Assembly (NCBI RefSeq): GCF_008245045.1
Contig: NZ_CP043428.1
Location: 372,001 to 436,000 of the forward strand
DNA length: 64,000 nt
Reading direction: 5' to 3'
Source: Campylobacter volucris
GTDB lineage: Bacteria > Campylobacterota > Campylobacteria > Campylobacterales > Campylobacteraceae
Shown piece after piece: positions 47,946 through 61,328 of this stretch (its first letter is position 1; the number at the start of each line of letters is the position of its first letter). Below the pieces are notes generated by a model that worked only from the letters and a program-made list of their open reading frames with translations, did no database searches and was not told the DNA's origin. The position numbers were made by a program, and so were the translations under genes.

Positions 47946-49423
47946 TACAACTCTTTTTGCATTTTTTCATAGTGTCTGAGTGTATTTTCATGTGCTTTAA
48001 AAATCCAGCTAAATATAATAATACAAATACTTGCTACTAAAAATCCAGGGATGATTTCATAAATTTCTAAAAAATACACACCAAAATGTTTATACATTAT
48101 AACAGTTAATGCACCACTTATCATACCAGCCATAGCGCCTTCTTTGCTCATATTTTTATAAAATAAGGAAAAAAGTATCACGCTTCCAAAACTAGCACCA
48201 AATCCAGCCCAAGCATATGAAACTATACTTAAAATTTGACTTTGAGTGTCTAAAGAAAGCAAAAAAGCCATTATAGCGACAATCAAAACACCAAAGCGAG
48301 ATAAAAATGTGATTTTTAAATCGCTTGTTTTTTTCTTTAAAATTTGAGTGTAAAAATCTTGTACCAAACTAGAAGCACATACTAAAAGTTGAGAGCTTGC
48401 AGTGCTCATGATAGCTGCTAAGATTGCAGAGAGTAAAATTCCAGCAACCCAAGGGTTGAAAAGAATTTGCGACATTACTATAAAAATTCTTTCAGGATCA
48501 TCTAGGCTAAGATCAAATTTATAAATATAAGCTATTCCTAAAAATCCTATCATTGCAGCACCAAATAAAGATACAACCATCCAGCTTATCCCTATAAAAG
48601 TAGCAGTTGGAATTTCTTTTATATTTTTAATGGAAATAAATCTTATTAAAATATGTGGTTGTCCAAAATATCCAAGACCCCATGCAAGAGTTGAAATAAC
48701 AACAATCCATCCTCCACCATCTAAGCCAAAAGCTTGCGGTTTAATTTCGTTTATGGTAGAAAAAGCCTCCCCAAAGCCCCCTAGCTCATAAATCATCACT
48801 AAAGGAATTGCGATTAAAGATCCCATCATTAATAATCCTTGGAGCATATCAGTCCAGCAAACTGCTTTGTATCCTCCTAAAAATGTATAAAGAACGATAA
48901 TTATAAAGCCTATACTCAATGCTAAAATGTAAGATAAGCCAAATACGCTTTCAAATAATTTTGCGCCACTAACCAAACCAGCGCTAATATAAATAGTAAA
49001 AAATATTAAAATTACAATAGAGCCTATGGTTCTTAAAATATGCTTATCATCACAAAAACGCGTTTCAAAAAAATCAGGTATAGTGATGCATTCTTTTGCA
49101 ATTTGAGAAAATATTTTTAATCTTTTAGCAACAAATGTCCAATTTAAAAACATTCCAAAGGTTAAACCAATGGCGATGTAAATTTGTCCAAGTCCAGCTG
49201 CATATAAAGCTCCAGGAAATGCCATCAAAAGCCAACTACTCATGTCAGAAGCTCCTGCGCTAAGTGCAGATACAACTGGACCCATAGACGCATTGCCTAA
49301 AAAATAATCTTTACTATTTTTATTTTTTTTATAAAAATAAAACCCAATAAAAAGCATTAAAAAAGCATAAGTAACAAAAGTTGTAATAATAGGTAGAGAA
49401 AATGTAACATTTTGTAAATTCAT
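47945..49423 (-). CDS. putP: Sodium/proline symporter
   Basis: The 492-residue SSS-family transporter has about 13 transmembrane helices. Sodium-site features are visible: the N-terminal [18 protein letters not shown] loop and later [21 protein letters not shown], with [11 protein letters not shown] in the middle. Proline is a growth substrate for many Campylobacter; no proline dehydrogenase is in the window. It is the first gene of a two-gene minus-strand unit. Confidence 0.93.
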   Translation of the reverse strand: MNLQNVTFSLPIITTFVTYAFLMLFIGFYFYKKNKNSKDYFLGNASMGPVVSALSAGASDMSSWLLMAFPGALYAAGLGQIYIAIGLTFGMFLNWTFVAKRLKIFSQIAKECITIPDFFETRFCDDKHILRTIGSIVILIFFTIYISAGLVSGAKLFESVFGLSYILALSIGFIIIVLYTFLGGYKAVCWTDMLQGLLMMGSLIAIPLVMIYELGGFGEAFSTINEIKPQAFGLDGGGWIVVISTLAWGLGYFGQPHILIRFISIKNIKEIPTATFIGISWMVVSLFGAAMIGFLGIAYIYKFDLSLDDPERIFIVMSQILFNPWVAGILLSAILAAIMSTASSQLLVCASSLVQDFYTQILKKKTSDLKITFLSRFGVLIVAIMAFLLSLDTQSQILSIVSYAWAGFGASFGSVILFSLFYKNMSKEGAMAGMISGALTVIMYKHFGVYFLEIYEIIPGFLVASICIIIFSWIFKAHENTLRHYEKMQKEL

Positions 49424-49480
49424 AACTAGCCTTATAAAATTTAAAGTAATTATTTTACTAATTTTATATTAATAATATAT

Positions 49481-49486
49481 TATAAT
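49481..49486 (+). promoter_or_regulatory. Candidate -10 in the putP/dehydrogenase divergent gap
   Basis: TATAAT lies 78 bases before the plus-strand ATG in a very AT-rich gap of 140 bases. Several other AT-rich boxes nearby make the exact assignment uncertain. Confidence 0.3.
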
Positions 49487-49563
49487 ATTAGATTTTATTT
49501 TGTTATAAAATAATATAAAAAGTTTTTTTGTTACAATAATTTAAAATTTTTAGAGGATAAAAA

Positions 49564-50769
49564 ATGAAAAATCTTTTAATAATAGGAGCTGGTGGGGTAA
49601 GTAGAGTAGCTACTGTAAAATGCGCTATGAATTCAGAAGTATTTAGCAAAATAACTTTAGCAAGTAGAACAAAAAGCAAATGTGATGAAATAGCTAAATT
49701 TATAAAAGAACGCTTGGGAGTGGAAATTCAAACTGCGCAAATTGATGCTGATGATAGTGAAGCTGTAGTAGAACTCATTAAAAAAACTGGTGCTCAAATT
49801 TTACTAAATGTAGCTTTACCTTATCAAGATTTAAGCTTGATGGATGCTTGCATAAAAGCAAAAATTCATTATGTAGATACAGCAAATTATGAACATCCTG
49901 ATTTAGCAAAATTTGAATATAAAGAACAATGGGCAAGAAATGAAAAATTTAAAGAAGCTGGAATTTTAGGGCTTTTAGGAAGTGGTTTTGATCCTGGTGT
50001 AACTAATGTATTTTGTGCTTATGCACAACAAAATTTATTTGATGAAATTCATTATATAGATATATTAGATTGCAATGCAGGAGATCATGGTTATGCTTTT
50101 GCTACAAATTTCAATCCTGAAATAAATTTAAGAGAAGTATCTGCAAATGGAAGATACTGGGAAAATGGAAAATGGATAGAAACAAAACCTATGGAAATCA
50201 AAATGGAATGGGATTATCCAGAGGTTGGAGTAAAAGATAGTTATTTGCTTTATCATGAAGAATTAGAAAGCTTAGTAAAAAATATAAAAGGCTTAAAAAG
50301 AATAAGATTTTTTATGACTTTTGGACAAAGTTATTTAACTCATATGAAATGTTTAGAAAATGTTGGGATGCTTGGCATTAAACCTATAATGCACAAAGGT
50401 GTAGAAATAATTCCTATAGAATTTTTAAAGACTTTGCTTCCTGATCCTGCTAGCTTAGGTCCTAGAACAAAAGGATATACAAACATAGGGTGTGTTATAA
50501 GAGGCGTTAAAGATGGCAAAGATAAACAAATTTATATTTATAATGTTTGCAATCACGAAGAATGTTTTAAAGAAACAGGTGCACAAGCTGTAAGTTATAC
50601 TACTGGAGTTCCTGCAATGATAGGAGCAAAGCTTATAGCTAAAGGAATTTGGAGCGGACAAGGCGTATTTAATATGGAAGAATTTAACGCTAAAGCTTTT
50701 ATGGATGAGCTAAATACTCAAGGACTTCCATGGAAAATAATAGAAATGGAGCCAAATTTAGGAAAGTAA
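49564..50769 (+). CDS. Saccharopine dehydrogenase-like, probable carboxynorspermidine dehydrogenase
   Basis: The 401-residue enzyme has an N-terminal Rossmann motif (LLIIGAGGVSRVA, residues 3-15) and the family segments DTANYEHPDLA and LGSGFDPGVTNVF. In Campylobacterota this enzyme condenses aspartate semialdehyde with a diamine to give carboxyspermidine or carboxynorspermidine, which NspC then decarboxylates to spermidine. NspC is not in the window. Lysine biosynthesis via saccharopine is not known here, so the polyamine role is preferred. Confidence 0.88.
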   Translation: MKNLLIIGAGGVSRVATVKCAMNSEVFSKITLASRTKSKCDEIAKFIKERLGVEIQTAQIDADDSEAVVELIKKTGAQILLNVALPYQDLSLMDACIKAKIHYVDTANYEHPDLAKFEYKEQWARNEKFKEAGILGLLGSGFDPGVTNVFCAYAQQNLFDEIHYIDILDCNAGDHGYAFATNFNPEINLREVSANGRYWENGKWIETKPMEIKMEWDYPEVGVKDSYLLYHEELESLVKNIKGLKRIRFFMTFGQSYLTHMKCLENVGMLGIKPIMHKGVEIIPIEFLKTLLPDPASLGPRTKGYTNIGCVIRGVKDGKDKQIYIYNVCNHEECFKETGAQAVSYTTGVPAMIGAKLIAKGIWSGQGVFNMEEFNAKAFMDELNTQGLPWKIIEMEPNLGK

Positions 50770-50784
50770 AATAAAGTCTAAAAA

Positions 50785-51462
50785 GTGTTGAAAAATTTAG
50801 AAAGTATAGATTGGGAACCTTTTTTGGTTTCCATTAAATTATCTTTTATTACTTGTGTGGTTTTATTTTTATTTTGTATTTTTCTTGCTTGGTTTTTTGC
50901 TTTTAAAAAATTTAAATTCAAAAATTTTTTAGAAACACTTATATCTTTACCTTTAGTTTTACCACCATCTGTCATAGGTTTTTATCTTTTAATTTTATTT
51001 TCAAAATATTCCATAGTAGGAGAATTTTTAGAGAAAAATTTTAATATATCTTTGGCTTTTACTTTTGAAGGATTAGTGATCGCTAGTTGTATTTATTCTT
51101 TACCTTTTATGTTTAATCCTTTATATTCAGCTATGTTAGCTCTTCCAAAAAATATTATAGAAGCAAGTTATTCTTTAGGAAAAAGTGCTTTAGAGACTCT
51201 TTTTAAAGTGATTTTACCAAGTATAAAACCAGCTATAATGAGTGCTTTGGTTATCACTTTTGCTCATACTATGGGCGAATTTGGCATAGTGTTAATGATA
51301 GGAGGTTCATTAAGCGGTGAAACTAAAGTAGCAAGTATAGCTATTTATGAAAGTATGGAAAATTTAGATTTTACAACCGCACATATATATAGTTTGATTT
51401 TATTGATTTTTAGTTTTGTAGTTTTATTTTGTGTAAATTTTTTTAAAAAGAAAAAAATATAA
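50785..51462 (+). CDS. modB: Molybdate ABC transporter permease ModB
   Basis: The 225-residue inner-membrane protein has five or six helices and the permease EAA loop (EASYSLGKSALETLFKVILP) with the ModB-typical LPLVLPPSVIGFYLLILFSK and HTMGEFGIVLMIGG segments. The start is GTG (50785) or the next codon TTG; no strong ribosome site is seen, so it may be coupled to the dehydrogenase gene 15 bases upstream. ModA and ModC, normally adjacent, are not here. Molybdate would serve enzymes such as the periplasmic reductase in this window. Confidence 0.85.
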   Translation: MLKNLESIDWEPFLVSIKLSFITCVVLFLFCIFLAWFFAFKKFKFKNFLETLISLPLVLPPSVIGFYLLILFSKYSIVGEFLEKNFNISLAFTFEGLVIASCIYSLPFMFNPLYSAMLALPKNIIEASYSLGKSALETLFKVILPSIKPAIMSALVITFAHTMGEFGIVLMIGGSLSGETKVASIAIYESMENLDFTTAHIYSLILLIFSFVVLFCVNFFKKKKI

Positions 51463-51505
51463 TCAATTATTGTATAATTGCAAATCAAAATTTAAAGGAG
51501 AAATA

Positions 51506-52192
51506 ATGGATAATTCATTATCTGGATATACAAAAAAATATGACAATGAAGGGTATGGATTGCAATATCCTGATGGACATGTTATTAGATTTTATGAAAG
51601 AATTTTAAAGTACAAGTTAAATAAAACGAGTGGAAATTTGCTTGATTTTGGATGTGGAAATGGTGTTCATTCTAAATATTTTCAAGATATAACAGGGGGG
51701 GGTATTAAAGCATATGGTTTAGATATAGTTCCTAGTTTAGAAAATACTTGGAAAAATGATCCAAAATTAATTACAGAAAATTTTCATGTAATTACTCCAA
51801 ATTCTAGCTTTAAAGATCTGTTTAATGTTAAAATGGATTTTATTTTTGCAAATCAAAGTTTATATTATCTTCCAAATGAAAGTTTTAAACAAACTATAGA
51901 TGAATTTTATCAATTGTGCAATGATAAAGCTATAATATTTGCAACCATGATAACTTCAAAAGCATACCAAGAATTTACCACAGGAAATGTTAGCGAAAAT
52001 GGCCTGATGGAGGTAAAGTCTAGCCCAAGAATTAATGGAGAATCAACTTATATTAATTTTACAAATAACATTGAAGAATTAAAAGAAAAATTTAAACCAT
52101 TTAAGCCATTATTTTGGGGAGATTACGAACTCATCAATCTTTATAATTTTGAAGGTAGTGTCCAACATTTTATTTATATAGGACAAAAATAA
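51506..52192 (+). CDS. Class I SAM-dependent methyltransferase with poly-G tract
   Basis: The 228-residue enzyme starts MDNSLSGYTKKYDNEGYG at 51506, after AAAGGAG. The SAM-binding motif I is LLDFGCGNG at residues 45-53. It resembles methyltransferases of Campylobacter surface-glycan loci (flagellin glycosylation and capsule regions), which also have poly-G tracts. Codons 64-66 are GGG GGG GGT, giving a run of eight Gs; the frame is open here, so the gene is in the ON state. Any slip of one base would truncate the protein shortly afterwards. The acceptor is unknown. Confidence 0.88.
   Translation: MDNSLSGYTKKYDNEGYGLQYPDGHVIRFYERILKYKLNKTSGNLLDFGCGNGVHSKYFQDITGGGIKAYGLDIVPSLENTWKNDPKLITENFHVITPNSSFKDLFNVKMDFIFANQSLYYLPNESFKQTIDEFYQLCNDKAIIFATMITSKAYQEFTTGNVSENGLMEVKSSPRINGESTYINFTNNIEELKEKFKPFKPLFWGDYELINLYNFEGSVQHFIYIGQK
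51695..51702 (+). repeat. G8 homopolymer, likely phase-variable tract
   Basis: Eight consecutive Gs inside the methyltransferase frame. In an AT-rich genome lacking classical mismatch repair, poly-G runs of eight or more are the usual contingency-locus switches of Campylobacter. Confidence 0.85.
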
Positions 52193-52205
52193 TTTCTTTA
52201 CTATA

Positions 52206-52235
52206 TGTGTATATAAAAATAAATTTATATACACA
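52206..52235 (+). terminator. Hairpin after the methyltransferase gene
   Basis: A perfect 12-bp stem (52206-52217 with 52224-52235) with a 6-base loop starts 14 bases after the stop. No T run follows, so its action as terminator is uncertain. Confidence 0.45.
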
Positions 52236-52508
52236 CCACAACCTCTTGCAAAAAACAAATTTTTATTTTTAAAATAAATTTATACCATTTTCTACCTCCC
52301 CATCCCCCTTTCTTTTTCTTTCTCTCTCAATCCCTTCCACCATTTCCACTTTCTTTTAAATTACTTATTAAAACTAAAGCTGCGAAAATCCACTTAAAAT
52401 TTCTAAAATACTATTTTTCAAATCAAACCCTTTTAATGTTTTTATTTTTTTAATTTATATCCTCCATATCTTTTCCTCTAACCTAATAAAACTTTAAGCT
52501 TATATAGA

Positions 52509-52514
52509 TATAAT
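52509..52514 (+). promoter_or_regulatory. Candidate rrn promoter -10
   Basis: TATAAT is placed upstream of boxA and about 260 bases before 16S, as expected for an rRNA promoter. No consensus -35 is seen. TATAGT at 52615-52620 is an alternative but lies after boxA. Confidence 0.4.
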
Positions 52515-52579
52515 TTCATTTCCTTTTTTTAAAAAAAGGTAGTTAAAAATTAAGATATTTCAATCTCTAATTTTTAAAT

Positions 52580-52590
52580 TGTTCTTTAAA
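52580..52590 (+). promoter_or_regulatory. boxA antitermination element in the rrn leader
   Basis: TGTTCTTTAAA closely matches boxA (TGCTCTTTAACA), the RNA site for NusB/S10 that starts rRNA antitermination. It lies about 190 bases before 16S. Confidence 0.65.
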
Positions 52591-52619
52591 TTATTAATAT
52601 TGTTAATCAAATCTTATAG

Positions 52620-52642
52620 TCAATCTTTGAAATCTAAATAAG
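52620..52642 (+). other. 16S precursor processing stem, left arm
   Basis: These 23 bases pair with 54338-54360 at 22 of 23 positions, enclosing 16S. This is the usual double-stranded RNase III substrate. Confidence 0.8.
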
Positions 52643-52769
52643 TGATCGATTGAGCCAGAGATTTATATTATTTTATAATGTAAATCTATCATACGAATAA
52701 TTCAAAGATTATTTTATTAATCTTTAAAATACTTTTTCTTTGAAGAAAAAGATTAAACTATCTATAATT

Positions 52770-54282
<1,513 letters not shown>

Positions 54283-54337
54283 CTAGAGTACAAACTGATA
54301 AGTCTCACAACTATCAGTTCATATAAACTCAATCATC

Positions 54338-54360
54338 CTTGTTTAGATTTCAAAGATTGA
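54338..54360 (+). other. 16S precursor processing stem, right arm
   Basis: Pairs with 52620-52642; see the left arm. It lies between 16S and tRNA-Ala. Confidence 0.8.
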
Positions 54361-54375
54361 TGAAAAGCTAATTTT

Positions 54376-54451
54376 GGGGAATTAGCTCAGCTGGGAGAGC
54401 GCCTGCTTTGCACGCAGGAGGTCAGCGGTTCGATCCCGCTATTCTCCACCA
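54376..54451 (+). tRNA. tRNA-Ala (TGC)
   Basis: Acceptor GGGGAAT/ATTCTCC with one G-T pair, anticodon stem CCTGC/GCAGG and TGC anticodon. CCA is encoded. It is the first spacer tRNA. Confidence 0.97.
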
Positions 54452-54459
54452 TTTATTAA

Positions 54460-54536
54460 GGGCCTATAGCTCAGCTGGTTAGAGTGCACCCCTGATAAGG
54501 GTGAGGTCACAAGTTCAAGTCTTGTTAGGCCCACCA
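54460..54536 (+). tRNA. tRNA-Ile (GAT)
   Basis: Acceptor GGGCCTA/TAGGCCC and anticodon GAT in the loop CTGATAA. CCA is encoded. It is eight bases after tRNA-Ala. Confidence 0.97.
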
Positions 54537-54916
54537 TAAAAAAGATTTGTTTATCAATTAATTAAAAGTTTTAAAACTTAAAGTAAGTATATGAGTAATT
54601 ATATTTACTTTAGGTTTTAAGACCTAAGCTAAATAAAATATTTGAATAAAATACTTTTATTTAATGTTATTTGAATTATCATTGTTAAGAGTCACAAGCA
54701 AGTTTTAATAAAAACAATTTTACAGGACTTGTTAAAGAATAAAATTATTATTATCTTTGCTTTAATCTTGAAAGATTAAAGATAAGTTTTAAACTCACAG
54801 CTTATTAGCTATATTTAGTTATTAAGTGTTTAAATGCTTTCCGTCTTAAGATAGTAAGGTTTTATTATAAAAACTTTAACAAGGAAGTGATGCGTTTTAG
54901 AATAAAAGGTAAAAAA
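54537..54916 (+). other. 16S-23S spacer after tRNA-Ile
   Basis: No gene is seen. It contains a 10-bp hairpin (54760-54769 with 54772-54781) and the left 23S processing arm. The rest is AT-rich without strong strand skew. Confidence 0.8.
54863..54893 (+). other. 23S precursor processing stem, left arm
   Basis: These 31 bases pair almost perfectly with 57828-57859 beyond the 3' end of 23S; the 16 bases nearest 23S are fully complementary. This is the expected RNase III stem. Confidence 0.85.
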
Positions 54917-57822
<2,906 letters not shown>

Positions 57823-57827
57823 TTTAA

Positions 57828-57859
57828 GCATCACTTCCTTGTTAAGGTTTTTCATAATA
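57828..57859 (+). other. 23S precursor processing stem, right arm
   Basis: Pairs with 54863-54893; begins a few bases after the mature 3' end of 23S. Confidence 0.85.
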
Positions 57860-57938
57860 AATCTTAATAAGAGTTTTTATAAAACTTGCTCTTAACATTG
57901 TTTTTTAAGTATTCTTATAAAGAATATTTAAATAACAA

Positions 57939-58058
57939 TGTCCGTGATTATACAGATGTGGAGACGCCTTGATCCATCCCGAACCAAGAAGCTAAGCACA
58001 TCGTGGGTGATGATACTACGCCTTACTGGCAGGGGGAAAGTAGCTCATTGCGGACTTG
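57939..58058 (+). rRNA. rrf: 5S ribosomal RNA
   Basis: About 120 bases, starting TGTCCGTG and ending CGGACTTG, whose ends pair to form helix I. Internal CCATCCCGAACC and GAAGCTAAGC are standard 5S segments. Confidence 0.95.
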
Positions 58059-58267
58059 TTAATTACTTATTTTTATTCTTCTATTTGTATTAATTCTTTA
58101 TAGTTTAATTTATTTACTAGCTTTTATTTTTATCAATTCTTTATTATTTATTTATATTTTTTATTTGTTGGATTTTTTATAAATAATTTAAATGTTTTTA
58201 GGGTTTTAGGGATTAATTATCGTTGATATTTTATTCTTTCTTAATGTTTATATCTTTTTTTATTTTT

Positions 58268-58454
58268 AGTTTTTTTAGTTTTTTTAGTTTTTTTAGTTTT
58301 TTTAGTTTTTTTAGTTTTTTTAGTTTTTTTAGTTTTTTTAGTTTTTTTAGTTTTTTTAGTTTTTTTAGTTTTTTTAGTTTTTTTAGTTTTTTTAGTTTTT
58401 TTAGTTTTTTTAGTTTTTTTAGTTTTTTTAGTTTTTTTAGTTTTTTTAGTTTTT
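58268..58454 (+). repeat. 9-bp tandem array, AG followed by seven T, 20 units
   Basis: The AG dinucleotide recurs every 9 bases 21 times, giving 20 full periods of AGTTTTTTT plus a partial one, with no internal variation that I can find. The opposite strand is an array of A7 tracts. A spurious frame (Phe-Phe-Ser repeats) crosses it. Confidence 0.97.
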
Positions 58455-58710
58455 ACTTAGGTTAAATTATTGATTAAGATTAGTTTGTGTTAATTATATT
58501 TATAAGTATTGGTAATTATATTTAGTTTGTTTGTATTTGTTGATTGTAGTTTGGATTTTAGTTTATTTATTGGATTAGGATTTGTTTTTAATATACAAAT
58601 TTATTAATATATTTATTTATGAATTAATTTTAGTTTTTTTATTTGTTTTTAGTTTTTAATCCTTTAAATGTTTTTATGGGTTTATAATTAAATTAGTTAT
58701 TAAGTGAGTT

Positions 58711-58877
58711 TGAGTGATTGAGTGATTGAGTGATTGAGTGATTGAGTGATTGAGTGATTGAGTGATTGAGTGATTGAGTGATTGAGTGATTGAGTGATTG
58801 AGTGATTGAGTGATTGAGTGATTGAGTGATTGAGTGATTGAGTGATTGAGTGATTGAGTGATTGAGTGATTGAGTGA
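58711..58877 (+). repeat. 8-bp tandem array, TGAGTGAT, 20 units
   Basis: Twenty identical copies run from 58711 to 58870, then a 7-base partial copy. The array is bracketed by direct repeats AGTGAGTTT at 58703-58711 and 58873-58881. No C occurs in the array. Confidence 0.97.
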
Positions 58878-59969
58878 GTTTGGCGGGCGAAAAATAAAAA
58901 AGCTTATAGATTATGAATTTAGTTTTTTATTAGGATGTATGGTTTTTGTATAGAGATGATAAAGATTATAATTAAGGTATTTTTTGGAGGGGTTATTTTA
59001 TTTTATTTAAAGATTTTTAGTTTTTTAGGTTGGGTTTTTGAAAAAAAAGGAGGTTAAGTTTGATAAATTGATTGATACTGGTTAGTTTAATTACAACAAG
59101 CATATAAAGATATTAATAAAATATTAAATTATAAAAAAATATAGTTTTTATATAAAAGCAAATTTTAGTAAAATACAAATTATTTTTTTATAATATGATG
59201 TAAGATTATTGATGATTTTTTAATATGAAAAAAGTTAGAAAATAATATTTATTATAATAAATTGTGTTTTTAAATTTGTAAGATAACTTTTAAGTGATGA
59301 TTATAAAAGTGTAAGGTTATGTAAGTTTGTGGGATAAAATTTTTTTAGCGTAATTTGAAAATTTATTATTTAATATATTTGGATTAGTATATTTAATTGT
59401 ATTAGATAACTTTTTGATTATTAGTTTTTATGAGAGTTTGTGAAAAACAAGAATTATATATGATTAGATTGATTTTAAATTTTTGTGATTAATATTTGTA
59501 GCTTGTATGTTAAATTGTAATAAGTAATATTTTATAAAGTGTTGCTTGTATTTGGATAATTATATAAAGATATTGGTATAAATTAAAACATAAAGATAAT
59601 TTGAAGTAAAATTAATATTTAGTTAAATTAAAAATTGGAAGATTATATTTTTTTATATTAAGAGTTGTTATTGTGTTTGTAGTGATTAGAAAGTTTCTAT
59701 AAGAGTTTGACTAGTTTAGGTAAAATTATATAATTTATAAAATGAGTAGAGAAGTTAATGGTTTGTTGTTGAGGGTTGTAAAATAAGAAAATTTAGATTT
59801 TGTGTGATATTTGCATTAATGGATTTTTTATAGATTAGTTTAAATTTTAATTATTAAAACAAGCAAGCAAATATAAGATTTGTTTTTTAATTTTTTAGAT
59901 GTTATTGGAATACTGAAAATATAAAATATCTTTAAAAATGATATATGATATTAAACGGGGCAATGCTTT

Positions 59970-61328
59970 ATGGTGTTAGTTAAATTAATGGAATATTTAA
60001 AATATAATAATATTTTTTTAAGCGGTGGAGCTGGAGTAGGAAAATCTTTTTTAATTTCTAGGCTAATAAAAGAGTATAGGAAAAATGGTAAGATAGTCAT
60101 AGCTTTGGGTTCAACAGGAATCAGTGCATTCAACATAGGCGGAGTTACGCTACATAGTTTTTTTAGATTTGGTAGGTGTGCAAGTCATGATGAATTATAT
60201 TATGAAGATAGAAAGCAAAAAGATAAAATAGAAAAATTAAAAAGAATTTTAAAACAATGTGATTTATTAATCATAGATGAAATTTCTATGGTTAGTGCTT
60301 TGATTATGGATATGATTTATTATAGACTCACTCGACTTGAATTTAATGGTAAATTAGTCGTTGTTGGAGATTTCTTTCAGCTTCCACCTGTTGTGCGAAA
60401 AGAACAACAAAATTCATTATTTCAAGACAGTCATTATGCCTTTGCATCAAATGCTTGGAATGAATTTAATTTTATAAATGTCAAACTTACTTTATCCAAA
60501 AGAACTAGTGATAATAAATTTTATGAGTATTTGTTTTATATTAGATTAGGTCAAATAAATGATGAGATTATAAAATATTTAAAATCCAAATTAGTAGATA
60601 AAAATAAATTACTCTCTTATGAAGATAATTATACTTTATTATGCGCAACCAATAAAAAAACAAATTTTATCAATGAAGTAAAATTAAAAAATTTAAAAAC
60701 AAAAGAATATATTTTTAATGCTACATTTGAAAAAATGGATTTAAATTTAGATGATAAAAGTTTTAAGCAGTGGATTGATGGTTTAAATCTAATGCAAAAT
60801 TTAAAAATAAAAATTGGAGCTAAGATAATTTTTTGTGTCAATAATAAAGAAGAAAACTATTATAACGGAGAACAAGGAAAAGTTATAGATATTTCATATG
60901 AAAACGATGAGTGTTTTATTGTGATAGAAAAGAGCAATGGTGAAATATTAAAACTAAAGCCATATGAGTGTCTTTTGGAAGATTATGAGTTAGATAATGA
61001 AAATAAAATAGAAGTTAAAATAAAGGCTAAATTTATACAATATCCTATAAAATTAGCATATGCTATAACTATACACAAATCACAAGGAATGAGCATAGAT
61101 AAATTAATTTGTGATATAGATGGGATTTTTGAAAAAGGGCAATTGTATGTTTGTTTATCAAGGGCCATTGATCCTAATAATTTAAAAATTACATACAATT
61201 ATCAATTTTCTTTCGAAGATTATTTTTTAAAAATTTTAAAATTTGATAAAAAAGTTAAAGAATTTTATTTAAATACATATTTTATTGACTTAGAAGAGGA
61301 AAATTCAAATGAAATGGATAATATTTAG
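59970..61328 (+). CDS. Pif1-like DNA helicase
   Basis: The 452-residue superfamily 1B helicase has Walker A GGAGVGKS at residues 19-26, GSTGISAFNIGGVTLHSFF (motif Ia region), Walker B LLIIDEISMV, GDFFQLPPV (motif III), and a C-terminal ITIHKSQGMSIDKL with LYVCLSRA (motifs V and VI). Family members unwind forked DNA, R-loops and G-quadruplexes from 5' to 3'. C. jejuni has a homologue in the same lolA/secA neighbourhood, so it is a core gene. The start ATG has GGGG ten bases before it; an internal ATG at 59988 is an alternative. The next gene starts inside its 3' end. Confidence 0.9.
   Translation: MVLVKLMEYLKYNNIFLSGGAGVGKSFLISRLIKEYRKNGKIVIALGSTGISAFNIGGVTLHSFFRFGRCASHDELYYEDRKQKDKIEKLKRILKQCDLLIIDEISMVSALIMDMIYYRLTRLEFNGKLVVVGDFFQLPPVVRKEQQNSLFQDSHYAFASNAWNEFNFINVKLTLSKRTSDNKFYEYLFYIRLGQINDEIIKYLKSKLVDKNKLLSYEDNYTLLCATNKKTNFINEVKLKNLKTKEYIFNATFEKMDLNLDDKSFKQWIDGLNLMQNLKIKIGAKIIFCVNNKEENYYNGEQGKVIDISYENDECFIVIEKSNGEILKLKPYECLLEDYELDNENKIEVKIKAKFIQYPIKLAYAITIHKSQGMSIDKLICDIDGIFEKGQLYVCLSRAIDPNNLKITYNYQFSFEDYFLKILKFDKKVKEFYLNTYFIDLEEENSNEMDNI

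Larger units (their letters stand above)
52193..52769 (+). other. Gene-free rrn upstream region with G-depleted plus strand
   Basis: No gene is seen in these 577 bases. From 52201 to 52500, hand counting gives 8 G and 68 C, including a polypyrimidine patch at about 52290-52356. After 52500 the region holds the rRNA promoter candidate, boxA and the left processing arm for 16S. Confidence 0.8.
58059..59969 (+). other. 1.9-kb gene-free, C-depleted region after the rRNA operon
   Basis: No convincing gene on either strand, no tRNA and no GC-rich terminator hairpin is seen. From about 58150 the plus strand is almost free of C: 58501-59880 contains 25 C against 257 G by hand count. It holds two tandem arrays (separate entries), a 14-base direct repeat TTTAAATGTTTTTA at 58187-58200 and 58663-58676, and G-rich patches at 58986-59053. 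Confidence 0.85.

Noticed and set aside
52206-52235. Hairpin considered as an operator for the rRNA operon
   Set aside because: It lies about 270 bases before the promoter candidate and directly after a gene, so an end-of-transcript structure is more likely.
58223-58465. Open frame of 80 codons encoding Phe-Phe-Ser repeats
   Set aside because: It is only the 9-bp array read in one frame, starts at TTG without a ribosome site, and has no homologue I can recognise.
58711-58877. 8-bp array considered as a CRISPR array
   Set aside because: The units are 8 bp and contiguous with no spacers, and there are no cas genes in the window.
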